Under the pieces are notes generated by a model. The model was not told the DNA's origin and did no database searches. It saw only the letters and a list, made by a program, of their open reading frames with translations. Of a DNA stretch of 64,000 nucleotides, positions 46,026 to 58,138 are shown piece after piece; positions within the stretch are counted from its first letter, which is position 1, and every line of letters starts with the position of its first letter. Source of the DNA: Ligustrum vulgare. Taxonomy: Eukaryota; Streptophyta; Magnoliopsida; Lamiales; Oleaceae. The stretch is from NCBI GenBank assembly GCA_963555705.1, contig OY743190.1:21521491-21585490 (forward strand), written 5' to 3'. A program made the translations under genes and the position numbers.

Positions 46026-47369
46026 ATTGCTCATGAACTCACCAACTGTTCATGTTATAATAACCGCTCACTATGGCTCCCAGGATTGTCTTAGATCGTA
46101 GGCCGAGTTGTGGAAACTACCTCTTGTGCATTGTTTGACTTTTGATCTCCTAAACCTTGCTCCACTCGCCCAATCACCCAGACTCCTTAACATCACCCGG
46201 ATTTTTGGGCCTCCATATTGATATTTTATTTTGGGCTTTCGAATTAGGTATTTTTATGTGTTAATAATTATCCTCCAATATGACCGAATTAATGTATAAT
46301 CATCAATTTTTCCATATTCAAACTATTTGCACGATTTTTCTGTTTTGAAATCTCAGAAAAGCACTAAACTTTTAGCCGTCCCTCCATTTTTTAGCTCCAA
46401 GGTGCATCCTCTTCTAGCGGTTCAGTTTTCTGAAATCTAACCCTTTGGTTTCCATCATTCCATAAATACATGGATGTTTGCATTACGTCTCTTTAACTTT
46501 TGATCTCCCATAAATAGAGCTTGATCCTTGAATATCTTCTTTACTACAACTTTTATCTCCAGTTGTCTTCACTCTTATCTAGCAAACACTACCCTAGTGA
46601 TAACACAAATAATGAATAGCCCTCATAGTCCAGTAAAATGAATATTGTATTGGCTTCGCGAAACCTACTATTTTCCTTGATACCTCTGTTGGTATGGGAG
46701 ATATAAGAAATATTTTTTAGAAATATTTGGGGTGATGCAAAGTCCCCCAAGGGAATTCTTGTAGGAAAGCTAATTTCTTGGTGAGATTGCTTCTTAGTCT
46801 ATGGCCAAGCCATTTCCAGCCTCCATGATGCCTTGACTCCTATTGCGAGACCAAGAGAGTGCTCCTTACAACAACTTATCCAGGGAGGAAATAAAGCCTG
46901 ATTTTTTTAGTGGATGACATAATAGTAAGTAGGAAGATCATAATGGCCAGCTCTTTGTATAGACTCCTTTTGATATTACGGCATGTAGGACATTTGTATC
47001 AATTTCTAATTATATGGAATCATTCTGTTAATAAAATTCATTATTTGAACATTTTTTGCTCTATCCTTTACTTGGACGTTTTCACCATATCTTTCTTTGT
47101 TCACTTTTGAAAATGGAAGGAACATTCTTGTTGATCATTTCGACTAGCTAAAGCTTAGAGACTACACGCAAAACTATTGTAGAGAGGATTAGATAAGACT
47201 GGATAGTATTCGTCCTTTATTTTGTTAGGTATAAGGATCAAGATAAGAAGACGTCATCCTTTAATTTTGTAAGTTAAAAGGATTTAGATCAGGGCGATGA
47301 CGTACTTATTTGTTCACTTTTCTATATGAAAGGAACATATTTTTCAAGTATTTTTCATTAATAGATCTC
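46026..47369. other. Stretch with no recognised gene
   Basis: A/T-rich, many short frames. It probably belongs to the decayed Tat/Ogre-type element that follows (its 3' side), but I see no defining motif. Confidence 0.35.
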
Positions 47370-49160
47370 ACATGTTTTGTTTAGTCTAAATCTTCTAAAT
47401 GAAAGGCCTCATTAAGTAACATATTTTTGACCCTATATGGACCTTCCCAATTGGGGCAACCATTTTCAATACTTTGGATCCTTACTATCCATATGAAGTA
47501 TTATTTTCCAAATTAATTAACCCAAAGTAAAATACTAGGCTACAACATTCTTATTATAATACTTAGCCATATTTTTTGCTTATGAACTTGTAGCTTGTTT
47601 AGGAGGTTCAATTTTAATTCGTCAAATTATAACAAGTTTTGGGCCATGACTTATGCATAATGTTCATTTCCCAAATTATGTTTAAATTGACATGACTTAT
47701 GCATAATGTTCAATTTCTGGCATTTTCATATATCATCTTCCTTATAATATTTGTAAGAAATTAATTGGAAGATTCAATCTGGCCATTTGATTGAGCATAA
47801 TAATGTGTTGAGTTTACTAACTTAATACCAAACTCATCTAAGAATTGTTTGACTTGATCTCCATTCAAAGAAGTCTCATGATCTATCATCAAGGTTTGAG
47901 GTATCCCAAATCTATAAATTATATGATCTTGGATGAACTTTATGATGTTTCTTCGAAAGATCTCTTTTAAAGGATTGATTTCAACCTACTTAGTGAAAAA
48001 GTTAGTGGCTACTATGATAAACGTGTGTTTCTTGGATGAGAGAGGATATATTTTTCATATCAAGTCTATCGCCCATTATCTAAACGGTCAAGGCTTAATG
48101 ATAGGAGTCATTTCACTTACTGGCACTCTTTGAATTGGTTTATATTTTTGGCATGCTAAACAACCTTTAGCATATTGGATACATAATTCATCCATTATTT
48201 TCCAGAGTATCCACTCCTAACGATCAACCACCTCATCTTTTAACCCATTTGGTGAGCTCCACATATTCCTTTGTGCACTTCTACTATAATTGTTTTAGCA
48301 CAGCCAGGCTTACACATTTTAACATGACTCAATCTGCACATTTCTTTTACAACCCTCCATCTATTCATACATAATTCAGGGAACATAACTTCATTTCCTT
48401 TCACCTATTTCTTCAGGTTTCTCTAAGAACCTTTCTGTTTCTTCTTTCCAATTTTTATATCTCCATGTTCTATAAAATTGAGACATTTTTCTCTATGTTG
48501 CACTGTAGACATTATTTTCCCATAGTCTATATTCAATACCTTAGAATAACCTGAGGTATTTGAACTAATTCATTTGCTAAGTCATTGTAGATTCTGCTTA
48601 TATATTGAAGCTCTACTTGGTCAAATTCTTCTAATAACTCTTTGGCAATCTCGTACAAACTTATTATGGACCCACTTTGGCATTTGAATGTACCATCTAA
48701 TTGATGAACCACTAATTGATAATTTCCCCTTAACAATCACATTTTTTTACCCCCATTTCTAGCAATAATTCTAAGCCTAGAATGAGTGTCTCGTATTCAG
48801 CTTGGTTATTTGTGCATAGAACATCTAAGGTAAAGAAGAACTGATTATTTACCCCCAAATGGATTTATTAATAACATACCAACTCCTGTGCTTTTGACAG
48901 TCTTTGAATCACCAAAGTATAATATCCAAGGTTTTATGTTGCATAAGTCAATTTCTAATTTAACTTCCCTTGGGACATAAACACATGGGTGATCGACCAA
49001 GAAATATGTCAATGCTTGATTTTTCATGGATTTTTTAGACAGTTATTGTATTTCAAACTCAGATAAATCCAAATTCCACCATCCAATTCTTTGATACAAA
49101 ATAAGGCAAGAAAACATGTACTTGATTAAATTTACTTTTGATACCAAATACACAACATGT
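47370..49160 (-). pseudogene. Decayed Tat/Ogre-type Ty3/gypsy pol (RNase H and integrase)
   Basis: Minus strand, from the right: a degenerate RT/RNase H junction near 49100, QALTYFLVDHP and PWILYFGDSKT (48845-49027; relatives read YFDGSKT), GNYQLVVHQLDGTFKCQS (48533-48736), then integrase blocks RFGIPQTLMIDHETSLNG near 47880, and PNWEGPYRVKNMLL near 47440. Stops and shifts are frequent. RNase H of this shape is typical of the Tat/Ogre branch. Ends and LTRs are not identifiable. Confidence 0.7.
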
Positions 49161-49162
49161 CG

Positions 49163-49340
49163 TGTAACGCCCCGCATTCCGCAAACCCAAGACGCCACGT
49201 TATCCTTTAAAACTAATTTTTTCCCTCAAACATTATTGCAGAAATAAACTAAATTGTAAACCTCATATTTATTTGAACATCAACAGTGTGAACTTAAATC
49301 GAAAAAATTTATTTAAATCAATTCATAAAACTCTAAATCT
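49163..49340. repeat. Left part of a Tekay-like LTR interrupted by the LINE
   Basis: Starts TGTAACGCCCCGCATTCC, the end type also seen at 31292. Similarity of texture continues after the LINE at 62210-62617, so the LINE appears to have landed in this LTR. The other LTR end is not seen; a hAT fragment follows at 62618. Confidence 0.5.
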
Positions 49341-49578
49341 CACACTTTTGTCCTCTCTCCGTTTTCTCTAGGGTTTCTTCTAGGATTTAAGGAGTGGAGG
49401 TTCCCGTCAAATTGGTGTCTTTCTTTGGTAGTATTTTTACTGCCAGTTGTGTTGGAACGAAGGCAATTGACATCTACTCTCTCTCCCAGAAGTATATATG
49501 GGATCTTTCATAGTTGGTGGTAGTAGAGTTCACGTAAGTGGCATACCTCACAAGCACATCACTTTCTAGTTAATTTGC

Positions 49579-49992
49579 ATGGAGCCTTCCGAACTAGCAA
49601 AGTTGTATGCTGATCTCCAATTGGGAAATGATGGGCATGATGAGCACATATTACAAGGAAACTTGGATGAAGGGCTATCTTGACTTGACTGCAGTTTATT
49701 CGACAAGATCTTGGTTAGACGGGCGGTTAATAAAGAAGGAAATTTCGATGTTTTGAGGCTTATATGGTGCACGGAACATCCAATTCATACTGAACAGAAG
49801 ATAGGGTTTAATATTTTCCTCTTCACTTTTGGATCTCCTGTGGATAGAAGAAGGGTATTAGCAAGGGGACCTTGGTCTTTCAACAAAAGTCTCATCTTGC
49901 TGGAGAAACCCAACGAGCTGGGAGATGTATCAATAGCCAACTTTAACAGAGCATCCTTTTGGACTCAGATCCCCAATGTCCTGTTGGTACTC
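49579..49992 (+). pseudogene. LINE ORF1, N-terminal part (DUF4283-like)
   Basis: ATG at 49579 begins MEPSELAKLYADLQL. A TGA at codon 35 interrupts. The same frame continues with KILVRRAVNKEGNF, IGFNIFLFTF, RRRVLARGPWSFNKSLILLE, the hallmark of the plant LINE ORF1 domain DUF4283. It is cut at 49993 by the inserted LTR. The protein would bind LINE RNA. Confidence 0.85.
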
Positions 49993-52856
49993 TGTAAGAC
50001 CGCTTTTCATTTTTTACGTGTATCCTTAAATTTCACGTAATAATTATGTTAATGTTATAAATTTTAAATTTAATGATATTTTTTAATGTCGATAATTTGA
50101 ATTATTTTGCAGTGGAAGGACTTGGATGCCGTCTCGATCAATGTACCAATTAAAAGTTTCTAAATTGTTTATTTTAATAGTTTACGTGTAATTTATGTGA
50201 TTAATTGTTTTACTCCATAAACATGCTATTTTCTATTTTATTGCATTAAATTGAAGTTGAGAAAAGTTTGGTGACACTTTGGAAATTTATTTGAGGGTCG
50301 TGGACTTAAATTACCAATTTATGGGAGCTAAGGGACTGAATTGCAAAGGAGGGGACTTGAGGGACCAAATTGCAAATTTCAAAAGATTAAAATTAAACCT
50401 AAACCCTCATTATACCTCTCCCTCACTCACGACTCTCATCTCTCTCTCTCGGTTGACACCACTCTGCCCGCCTCTCAACCCCCTTGATCTCCCACGCCTC
50501 TGTCTCTCTCGCCTTACACTCAACCGCCGTCGCTCGGCCCTTCCGCCAGTGATGTTGCCTGCGTCACCACCCGGTAACTCTCCCTCCCTCCCTCCGCGCT
50601 GCACACACTCAACCCGAACACACGCACACACTTTCGCACCCTTTCATCCACAAACGAAGATATGTATATGTATATGTATATATATGTTAAATGTATGTAT
50701 TGGTATGAAGCGTTCAGACTTTCCTCAGATTGGGTTTTAGTAGAATTTTCGAATTTTAAATCTGTTAAGATCATATTTTGGGCGATATGTATGTGTGTAT
50801 ATATATATATATTTAGTGTATTTAAATACATGATGTTTCTCATGTTTTCAGATTTAGGCTTAGTTTGATTTCGAACTATACTGTTAAAATTGGAAATATG
50901 TAATATTATATATGTTAATTTTAATGTGATTTATAAATGTGAATTTGAGGTTTGGCTAATGTAAATATATATGTATAATTTTAGGAATTTGGGGAAAATC
51001 TTTACATGTAGATATTAATTTTAAGAACTATGAACACAAGAATCTATGCTACTTTTTGGTTTGATTTAGAATTTTAAATTGGTGAACTGTAAATGTGCAT
51101 AACAATGTTAGACTTCGAAATGTAGGAATTTTTAGAAATGTTAATTTTAACAATGTTGACCTGTAATGGTAAATTGATATTTTGTAAAGTTGAGTTAAGT
51201 TAAATTCTTTAATTTGAGTTTGAATTTAAAAGATGAGAAGACTTTCTAATGTACATTGAGATTCATTCTTTGTCTTGAACATGGGTTTTATGTGTTTTTG
51301 TCATATCCTAAGGTCACACTTAGGTTAATTTGAAATCTTGATCTTGATTGGATGTTCTGCCATTATTAAAAAGGATAAGATGACTTTGTAATGTTTAGTG
51401 AAATTTTATTGTTCGTTTCGAATATGGTATGCTTGGGATTTGGTTAGTATTAAAAAGAATTTCAAATGTATTTCGAGTTAAAAGTCATATTTATTGATGA
51501 ATGTGAATAATTAGGACTTTTGGTACATTGGCGTCACGGGCAGCCGAGGCTTCTCCCACTTGCAAATCAAGATAACGGTAAATACTAAGGATGTCAAGTA
51601 AGTAAACTTCCCCCTATTTTCATCAAAGTTGAATGTAAATGTGAAAGTTATGTGTAAATGTCTGTCTTGCAACTTACTTGCTTTGATGAATTTCATTTAC
51701 TTTATGAAAGCATATGTTATTGAGAAGAATGTTTAAGCATGCACATTATCATGTCATTGCATCATCAAGCATGCATTGGCATCGAAATTGGGAAGTCAAA
51801 TGTTTTTAAAATGAAAGAAATGTGTCAAAGTGCAAGTTTGTTCAAAAGTTATGTATCCCAAGTTTTTAAGAATGAATGGGTGTACTTCTAGTTCATGAAA
51901 GTTGCGAGTGGGAAATGGGGCGCGGGGGACCGGCGTACCCGAATTAAGTCACTTTGCGACGGAATGTTCAACCGTTTACGGTGGGCTGTTAAACCGCTTT
52001 GCGGTGGGAAAGTGAATGTTAAACCGATTTTCGGTGGAAATGTGAATGTTAATCTGGTTCCAAATAAGGAATTGCCCACTATTATCTGATTGACTAGAAG
52101 TTACATCAAGTGAGCTCACGATGGAAATGAAGTGAAAGTTTTGAAATGAAGTGAAAGTTTTGAAATGTTAAGTGAAAGTTTGAAAAGTTTGAATGTTCTG
52201 GAAAGTAAAGTCAAAAGGGGATACATATATGAAAAATTTTAAAGCATTCATGTCATAAGCATGCATTCATGCATAAAGTTTACTTACTAGGCTTTAGCTC
52301 ACCCCAATCCCTCCTCAACATTTCAGGTGATGAAAGTTAGGTGATCCGAGGAGAGCACTTGGTGACAGGCTCAGGCTACACCGCTACAAGTTTTCTTAAA
52401 AAAAAATAGAGTTAAATTTGAAGTTAATGAAGTTTATGATTAATTATTTCTTAATTCATTCATTTTATGTCGATAATTGTTTGGTTGAGATTAGTTTAAA
52501 TTAGTTATGGTATTTCCCTGTGATTAGTTTTTATCATGTTTCATGAGTTTATAAATTTATACTTCAATTTATTTTGTTGAGGAGTTTGGGGAATTGATGT
52601 TGAAGTTGAATTTTGGAATTGTGGTCGGATGTGAATTGTTGGGTTTGAATGAGTTGAGAATTGTATTTGTAAAATGGTTTTGACGTCCCTCTACAGGTTG
52701 GCTATGTCCAATTTACAGAGGAGACTCTGTCGAAATTTTTGTAAAATTTCATAATAGAAAATGAAAATGTTGAGGTTTTAAATGATTTCTTTTCCGCATT
52801 TAAGTAAAGAAAAGTTAACACGCCTAGGTTTAAGATTTTGAACTTGGGGTGTTACA
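49993..52856. mobile_element. Tekay-like gypsy solo LTR (TSD TACTC)
   Basis: Starts TGTAAGACC, ends GGGGTGTTACA, flanked by perfect TACTC duplications (49988-49992, 52857-52861). At 2,864 bp it fits the long LTRs of Tekay/Del chromoviruses, and GCTTTAGCTCACCCC with TTCAGGTGATGAAAG are phrases I associate with them. It has a CT-rich stretch (50400-50530), TATG/TA-rich repeats (50650-50700, 50785-50815) and repeated TTAAACCG..CGGTGGGAAAGTGAATG units (51965-52060). Its right part recurs at 62756-63565. There is no internal gene. Confidence 0.8.
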
Positions 52857-52861
52857 TACTC

Positions 52862-53815
52862 GAAATGGAGAAATACGTTTGGAAATGGGGAAGTAACATT
52901 GGGTAAGTGGAGGCGGTGGAATTGGGAGGTCAGTTTGTACAGAATATAGTTAAAATTGATATCAATAAACCCCATCGCCGATTTATTCAATTAATTGTGG
53001 GGGACACTCAATCTAAAGTTATATTATTAGTACAAAACGAGGGCCTGCCGGACTTTTGCCACACGTGTGGTATCTTGGGACACAAAGACAATGATTGTAT
53101 TGCTGATGAGGTGGGGGATACAGAGGTAATGGAGATGACTGGACGTAAGAATTATGGAGCATGGCTAAATGCCCCTCCCTATACTGGACGTGGGCTTGGA
53201 TTAGATAGTCGCTCATAAACAACTTGATAATAAGTGATGTAGGAAGGGAGATGTATGGTGTGGATGGTTTGGGGAGTAAAGGGATGTAGGCTGAAGGGAT
53301 GTCCCAATTGCGTAGTCCGTATGTCTCAAAGTCCAAAGAGGGCATTTGGGAGAGGGGGAGGAACGACTGGAGGTTAGCAGTAAGGAGAGTAGTAAGGAGG
53401 TGAAGGGGATGACGACGCCTCGACAGAGGTGCTGAATTTGGGTCAAGGGGCTGGGGGAAGTGAGAAATTGCTGATCCCCCTAGTGGCCAAATTGGGGTCC
53501 TAGAAGAGAAGGGCTAGAGAGGTGCATGAGATTGGAGAGAAAGAAGATGATGGAGGCAACTTTGTTAGCATGGCGTTGGGTCCTAATCTGGGTTAAAAAA
53601 ATTGGCAACTGAAGCAGCGAATTTTGAGGGGCAATTGAAGAAGACTAAGCAGATTGTTGGGACTATATTTGAGGTGGATGTGATTGAGGTTTTTCCAACA
53701 GTGGACCCAACTCAACGGGCCGTTGAGCCCAATGAATTGCCTATACTAAAACGTCTAGGGAGGGCGAACCCTGGCACGTTATTAGGAGTGTGTCCCTCGA
53801 CCTAGTTTTCCTATC
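52862..53815 (+). pseudogene. LINE ORF1, C-terminal part with CCHC knuckle
   Basis: Continues the LINE after the LTR: GGQFVQNIVKIDINKPHRRF, then the intact CCHC knuckle CHTCGILGHKDNDC and YGAWLNAPPYTGRGLGLD, the usual end of the plant LINE ORF1 core. The rest to about 53815 is a degenerate tail with short frames. Confidence 0.8.
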
Positions 53816-54640
53816 CGAAATTAGGTTGTCTAGTGTGAGGGCAGCGGGCTACAAATATAGATTGATATTTGATGAATGCGTTGTTGTTGACCGTGTTGGC
53901 AGAAGTGGAGGTTTAATGCTTCTATGGAACAATAACTGAAGTGTGAATTTGAAATCTTTTTCGAAAGGACACATTGATGCTGTAATTAGCATGATAGATG
54001 GGTGAGTATGTCGGTTCACGGGTTTCTATGGCAATCCGAAACCCGAGAACAGGGGCTTCTCTTGGGAACTTCTTAGGATATTAAATGGTCAGATGTCACT
54101 ACCTTGGGTTTTTGGAGGGGACTTCAATGAAATATCTCTGGATACGAAAAAATCTAGAGGTGGTAGTCGGGGTTTTGAGGTTATTAACGATTTTAGGTTG
54201 GCGTGGGGGTGATTGTAGCCTATGTGATATGGGGTTTTCTGGACCACCTTTCACTTGGAATAACAAAAGATATGCGCTGGAAAATGTGTGTGAGAGACTG
54301 GATCGTTTCTTGTGCAATGGACCTTGGAGAGAGTTGTTTGGATGTTCTAAGGTTGAACACTTAGATTTTCAGCGGTCAAACCACCATCCTATTCTTCTAT
54401 CTCTGTCCTCATATAAAGAAGTGTGGAGACGTTGAGCACATAGACCATTGCGCTTTGAGCCATTTTGGACGAAGGAAGATGATTGTGCGGAAACGATTGC
54501 TCAGGCTTGGGCGATCTCGGCTGCTCATGAGGAGATAGGAAACCCCTTTGGGGAGATCCAGAGGAGACTTAGGCTATGTAGTGGGGGTTTGCAGGACTAG
54601 CACAATCACAAATTTGGGCCCTAGAAGGATGAATTAACCC
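53816..54640 (+). pseudogene. LINE ORF2 endonuclease domain
   Basis: Reads LVFLSEIRLSS with the catalytic Glu, GGLMLLW, FTGFYGNP, WVFGGDFNEIS with Asp and Asn, GFSGPPFTWNNKR and ERLDRFLCN. The final motif is SNHHPILL where the family has SDH; the codon is AAC at 54379-54381, a loss of the catalytic Asp. Several stops lie in between. It would nick target DNA. Confidence 0.85.
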
Positions 54641-56806
54641 AACTCCGCAATAAATTGAAAACTATGTACGATGCCAACGATAATGGAATGGTTATGGAGG
54701 ATATTCTAAAAACTGATAAATGGGTTGAATACCTAAATCATCGAGAGGAGATGCTTTGGAAACATATGTCCAGGGTTGAGCAGCTGAAAGAAAGAGACCG
54801 TAACACAAAATATTTCCATGCCAGGGCAACTAACAGGAAATTGAAGAATACAATTTCCCATTTAAGAGATGAGAATGGAACTTTTTTTACGGAGGACAAG
54901 GAAATTGTCGCACATCTCGAAAATTATTTTTCAAGCTTATTCACATCTACTCACCCTTCAGAGGAAGAACTGGACACTGGAGTTGTAGGGATCTTAGCAC
55001 GATTATCACTGTCTAATGTTGAATGGCTGGAAAAACCTTTCACTGCAGAAGAAGATGAGGTTACCCTTCAATGTATGGGACCAACCAAAAGACCTGGTCT
55101 TGATGGTTTTCACACGCTGTTTTATCAAAAATATTGGGAAATTTTGGGAAAAGAGGTTTCTGACACTTGTTTGAAGGTTTTGAATAAGGGGGAATCGATC
55201 AGGCATATCAATCATACTTTACCGACACTTATCCCAAAGAAAATGAATCCTCAGCTGGCTAGCGACTTTAAACGATCAGCATCTGCAATGTCACTTATAA
55301 ATTGGTTACAAAAATGATTGCTGGTAGACTGAAAGGTATCCTAAATGGTTTAATTGCAGAAAACCAATCCGTATTTGTGTCGAACAGGCTAATCAGTGAC
55401 AATGTTTATCTCCGCTTTTGAACTTCTTCATTCTATGCACAAAAGGTCTAATGGCAAGAAAGGATTTATGGCTTTGAAACTGGACATAAGCAAAGCTTAT
55501 GATAGAGTGGATGGTGCTTTTTAAATAAAGTTATGGAGCGCATGGGTTTCCCAGAATGTTGGTGTCGGTTGGTAATTGAATGCATCTCCACATCATCTTT
55601 CTCTTTCAATGTCACTGGAGAACCTGAAGGTATGGTTATCCCCAGCAGAGGACTGCTACATGGATGCCCTCTCTCACCATATTTATTCATCCTCTTACTA
55701 AATTTGAAGAGACAACTGGGAATGTAGTCGGGATGCAGTGTTCATGAGGAGGACCCCGGGTTAGTCATTTATTTTTTGTAGATGATTCGATTTTGTTCAC
55801 CCGAGCTAAAGGTCATGATTGTCAGGAAATTCTCAAAACTTTGGACGTCTATGAAAAAACATCAGGTCAGAAAACCAATATTCAAAAATCTAGCATATCT
55901 TTTAGGGTGATCGAGGTATTATTTTATCCACATTGAACCTGGAATCAGCTCATGAACATGATCGTTACTTGGGACTGCCAACCATTGTAGGAAGGGATAA
56001 GACCAGGACCTTTGCGGTTATAAAGGATAGAATGTGGGAAAAAGTGCAGGGATGGAAAGGGAACTGCTTTTCAGTGGGAGGTACAGAGGTGCTCATTAAA
56101 TTAGTATTGCAAGCTATCCCGACTTACGTTATGAGCATATTCAAAATGCCATTGTCTCTATGCCAATAGCTCACTTCAATTGCTAGGATTTTTTGGCGGG
56201 GTGTCAAAGGGGAAGAACGAAAGACTTTCTGGGAAAAATGGGGAGTTTGTGCTGTAGTAAGCGAGATGGCAGATTGGGTTTTCGTGACTTCACTAAATTT
56301 AATCTGGCTTTGGTGGCAAAACAAGCTTGGAGACTTATTAATGATACCACTTCCCTTCCGGCACGTATACTAGTAAGAAAGTACCATTGTGGGGTGGACT
56401 TTTGGAATGTGATCCCTAAGCAGGGATGCTCTTTCTTATGGCGTAGTATCCTACGGGGAAGGGAAGTGATATTATTGGGAGCCAGGTGGCAAGTGGGGAG
56501 TGGGGATAGAATTAGGATTTTTAAAGATCCATGGATTCCATATCCACCAAAATTCTCTCCCATCACTCGAAGTAATTCTAATGATACTACTGTGATTAGT
56601 CTGCTAACGGTTTTCTGGAGGCTGGGATAGGGATAAATTGGAGAGCCTATTTTTACCGATTGATGTTGAGAGGATTATATCTATACCGCTGGGAATGAGG
56701 CTTATGGAAGATAAACTAATTTGGCATTTTGATAGGCTAGGTAACTACTCTGTAAGGAGTGGCTACCATTTGCTAATGAACTTGGAACCAAACATTGAGG
56801 GCCCGA
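54641..56806 (+). pseudogene. LINE ORF2 reverse transcriptase and start of zinc-binding C-terminus
   Basis: DRNTKYFHARATNRK precedes RT. RT blocks: GPTKRPGLDGFHTLFYQKYW, LIPKKMNP, LKLDISKAYDRVD with the first catalytic Asp, GLLHGCPLSPYLF, and FVDDSILFTRA with the catalytic pair near 55776. Later: YLGLPTIVGRDKTRTF and VQGWKGNCFSVGG. SVRSGYHLL near 56760 is the end of this part; the CRM-like element begins at 56807. Many stops and shifts. Confidence 0.85.
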
Positions 56807-57706
56807 TGATGTGATCCGAAGTAGGAGACCAAAGGAGAAGTCGACCTATGGGCAATGTGACAGTGATCTACGTAGGAAACGGCACAAGTTTCATGTTGGA
56901 AGCGAGCCGAGAAGACAAAGGGGTCGAGCCAAATCAAAGGGGCAAAGTTTGGAGGCCAATGACACATTCACGGCCGTAAAGTCTGTTGTTCACGGCCGTA
57001 ACATTCCCTCGGGTCAAAAGCAAGAATTCCAGGATTTTATTACTTACGGCCGTAAGACTACAGTTCACGGCCGTAACTCCTTCTCTGGTGGAATTGAGTA
57101 ATTCAGCAAAATTGATACTTACGGCCGTGAGAGTTCTTGTTACGGCCGTAACTCATTAACAGAAAGTCACTTATGGCCGTAAGTGACATTTTTACGACCG
57201 TAACACCTACTTTTCCAGAATTCGCGTTTTGTTAATTTAATTCCGTTTTTTATTAAATACTCTTATGTTTTGGGCCCAAATTAGCGGCAAACCCTAGTTA
57301 GGTCAGTTTTTACATTATATTACTTTGTTTTTCATATGAAACAACAACTTTGATATTATTGAATGAATGTGAGATTTTCTCTCTCGAAAAGGAGGATTCC
57401 TTTTTTTTTCTTGTTCTTGAAGAACAATTCATAGAACTTATCAAATATTTTTTCTTGAATATTTGTGGCGTTCCAATCAGAAACTTATTAAGGAATTTGG
57501 CATCCCTTGTGGCGTTTCGAAAACCTCGGTTCTTCAATCCGCATCTTCAATTTATTGCGTCGTGATTGTTGGGTCCAGGTCCTATCGTCAATTTTTATCC
57601 TTTCCAGTATTTTAATTATTGTGTTCTTGGTTGAATCTGGATCTTTCCTAACTTTGTTTCGTTTAATTCCGCGTATTCGTTGTGACCCCCTCCCGGGATC
57701 ACATCA
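56807..57706 (+). repeat. 5' LTR of the gag-protease-only CRM-like element
   Basis: TGATGTGATCCG to GGATCACATCA, 900 bp. Differs from the 3' LTR at about 15 sites plus one poly-T length change; many differences are CG-to-TG or CG-to-CA. Terminal sequence is shared with the element at 3541-11744. Confidence 0.92.
56967..57203. promoter_or_regulatory. Array of four TTACGGCCGTAA pairs in LTR U3
   Basis: Eight palindromes form four pairs centred at 56973.5/56995.5, 57049.5/57070.5, 57124.5/57145.5 and 57176.5/57197.5: spacings 22, 21, 21 and 21 bp. Variants are CACGGCCGTAA, TATGGCCGTAA and TTACGACCGTAA. The 3' LTR repeats the array at about 60464-60700. Confidence 0.75.
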
Positions 57707-57708
57707 TC

Positions 57709-57720
57709 TGGTATCAGAGC
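57709..57720 (+). other. Primer-binding site (initiator Met tRNA type)
   Basis: TGGTATCAGAGC two bases after the 5' LTR end. Confidence 0.9.
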
Positions 57721-58138
57721 TTGGATCTAGATTCAGTTTTGGTATTCTAGATATTATCTTGTTTTCTTGATTTTCTTGTTCTTCGTTCTAGTAAATTTTT
57801 CCTTTGTTTGATTCATATAAAATTCCACAAAAAATTCAATCTTGTTTCTTTTAGTCAATTCTTATCCGAATTCAATTCTGTTTGTTACGTTGCACTTGTA
57901 GTTGAATTTCGGATTCAAAAAAAAAAAGTCCGAAAATTTCATATTTATCCTCGAATATTCCGGATTTGTCTCAATTTCCGAGTTTTCTTGTTCTTACTCG
58001 TGTCTATCGTGTCCTACCCTTGATTGAGTTCTGGGATTGTTTTTGAAGTGCTTGGAAGGGGGATTTTGAGTGATACACGAGCAATTTATATATTTTTTTT
58101 TGTGAGGTATATACCACTTATTTCTGTGAAGACTAATA
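57721..58138 (+). other. Untranslated leader of the CRM-like element
   Basis: T-rich leader between the primer site and the gag ATG; only short frames. Confidence 0.6.

Noticed and set aside
50279..50740. 153-residue plus frame and minus partners
   Set aside because: They lie wholly inside the Tekay-like solo LTR and are simple CT-rich or TATG repeat translations.
57709..57720. Possible tRNA fragment
   Set aside because: It is a primer-binding site complementary to tRNA, adjoining an LTR; no tRNA fold.
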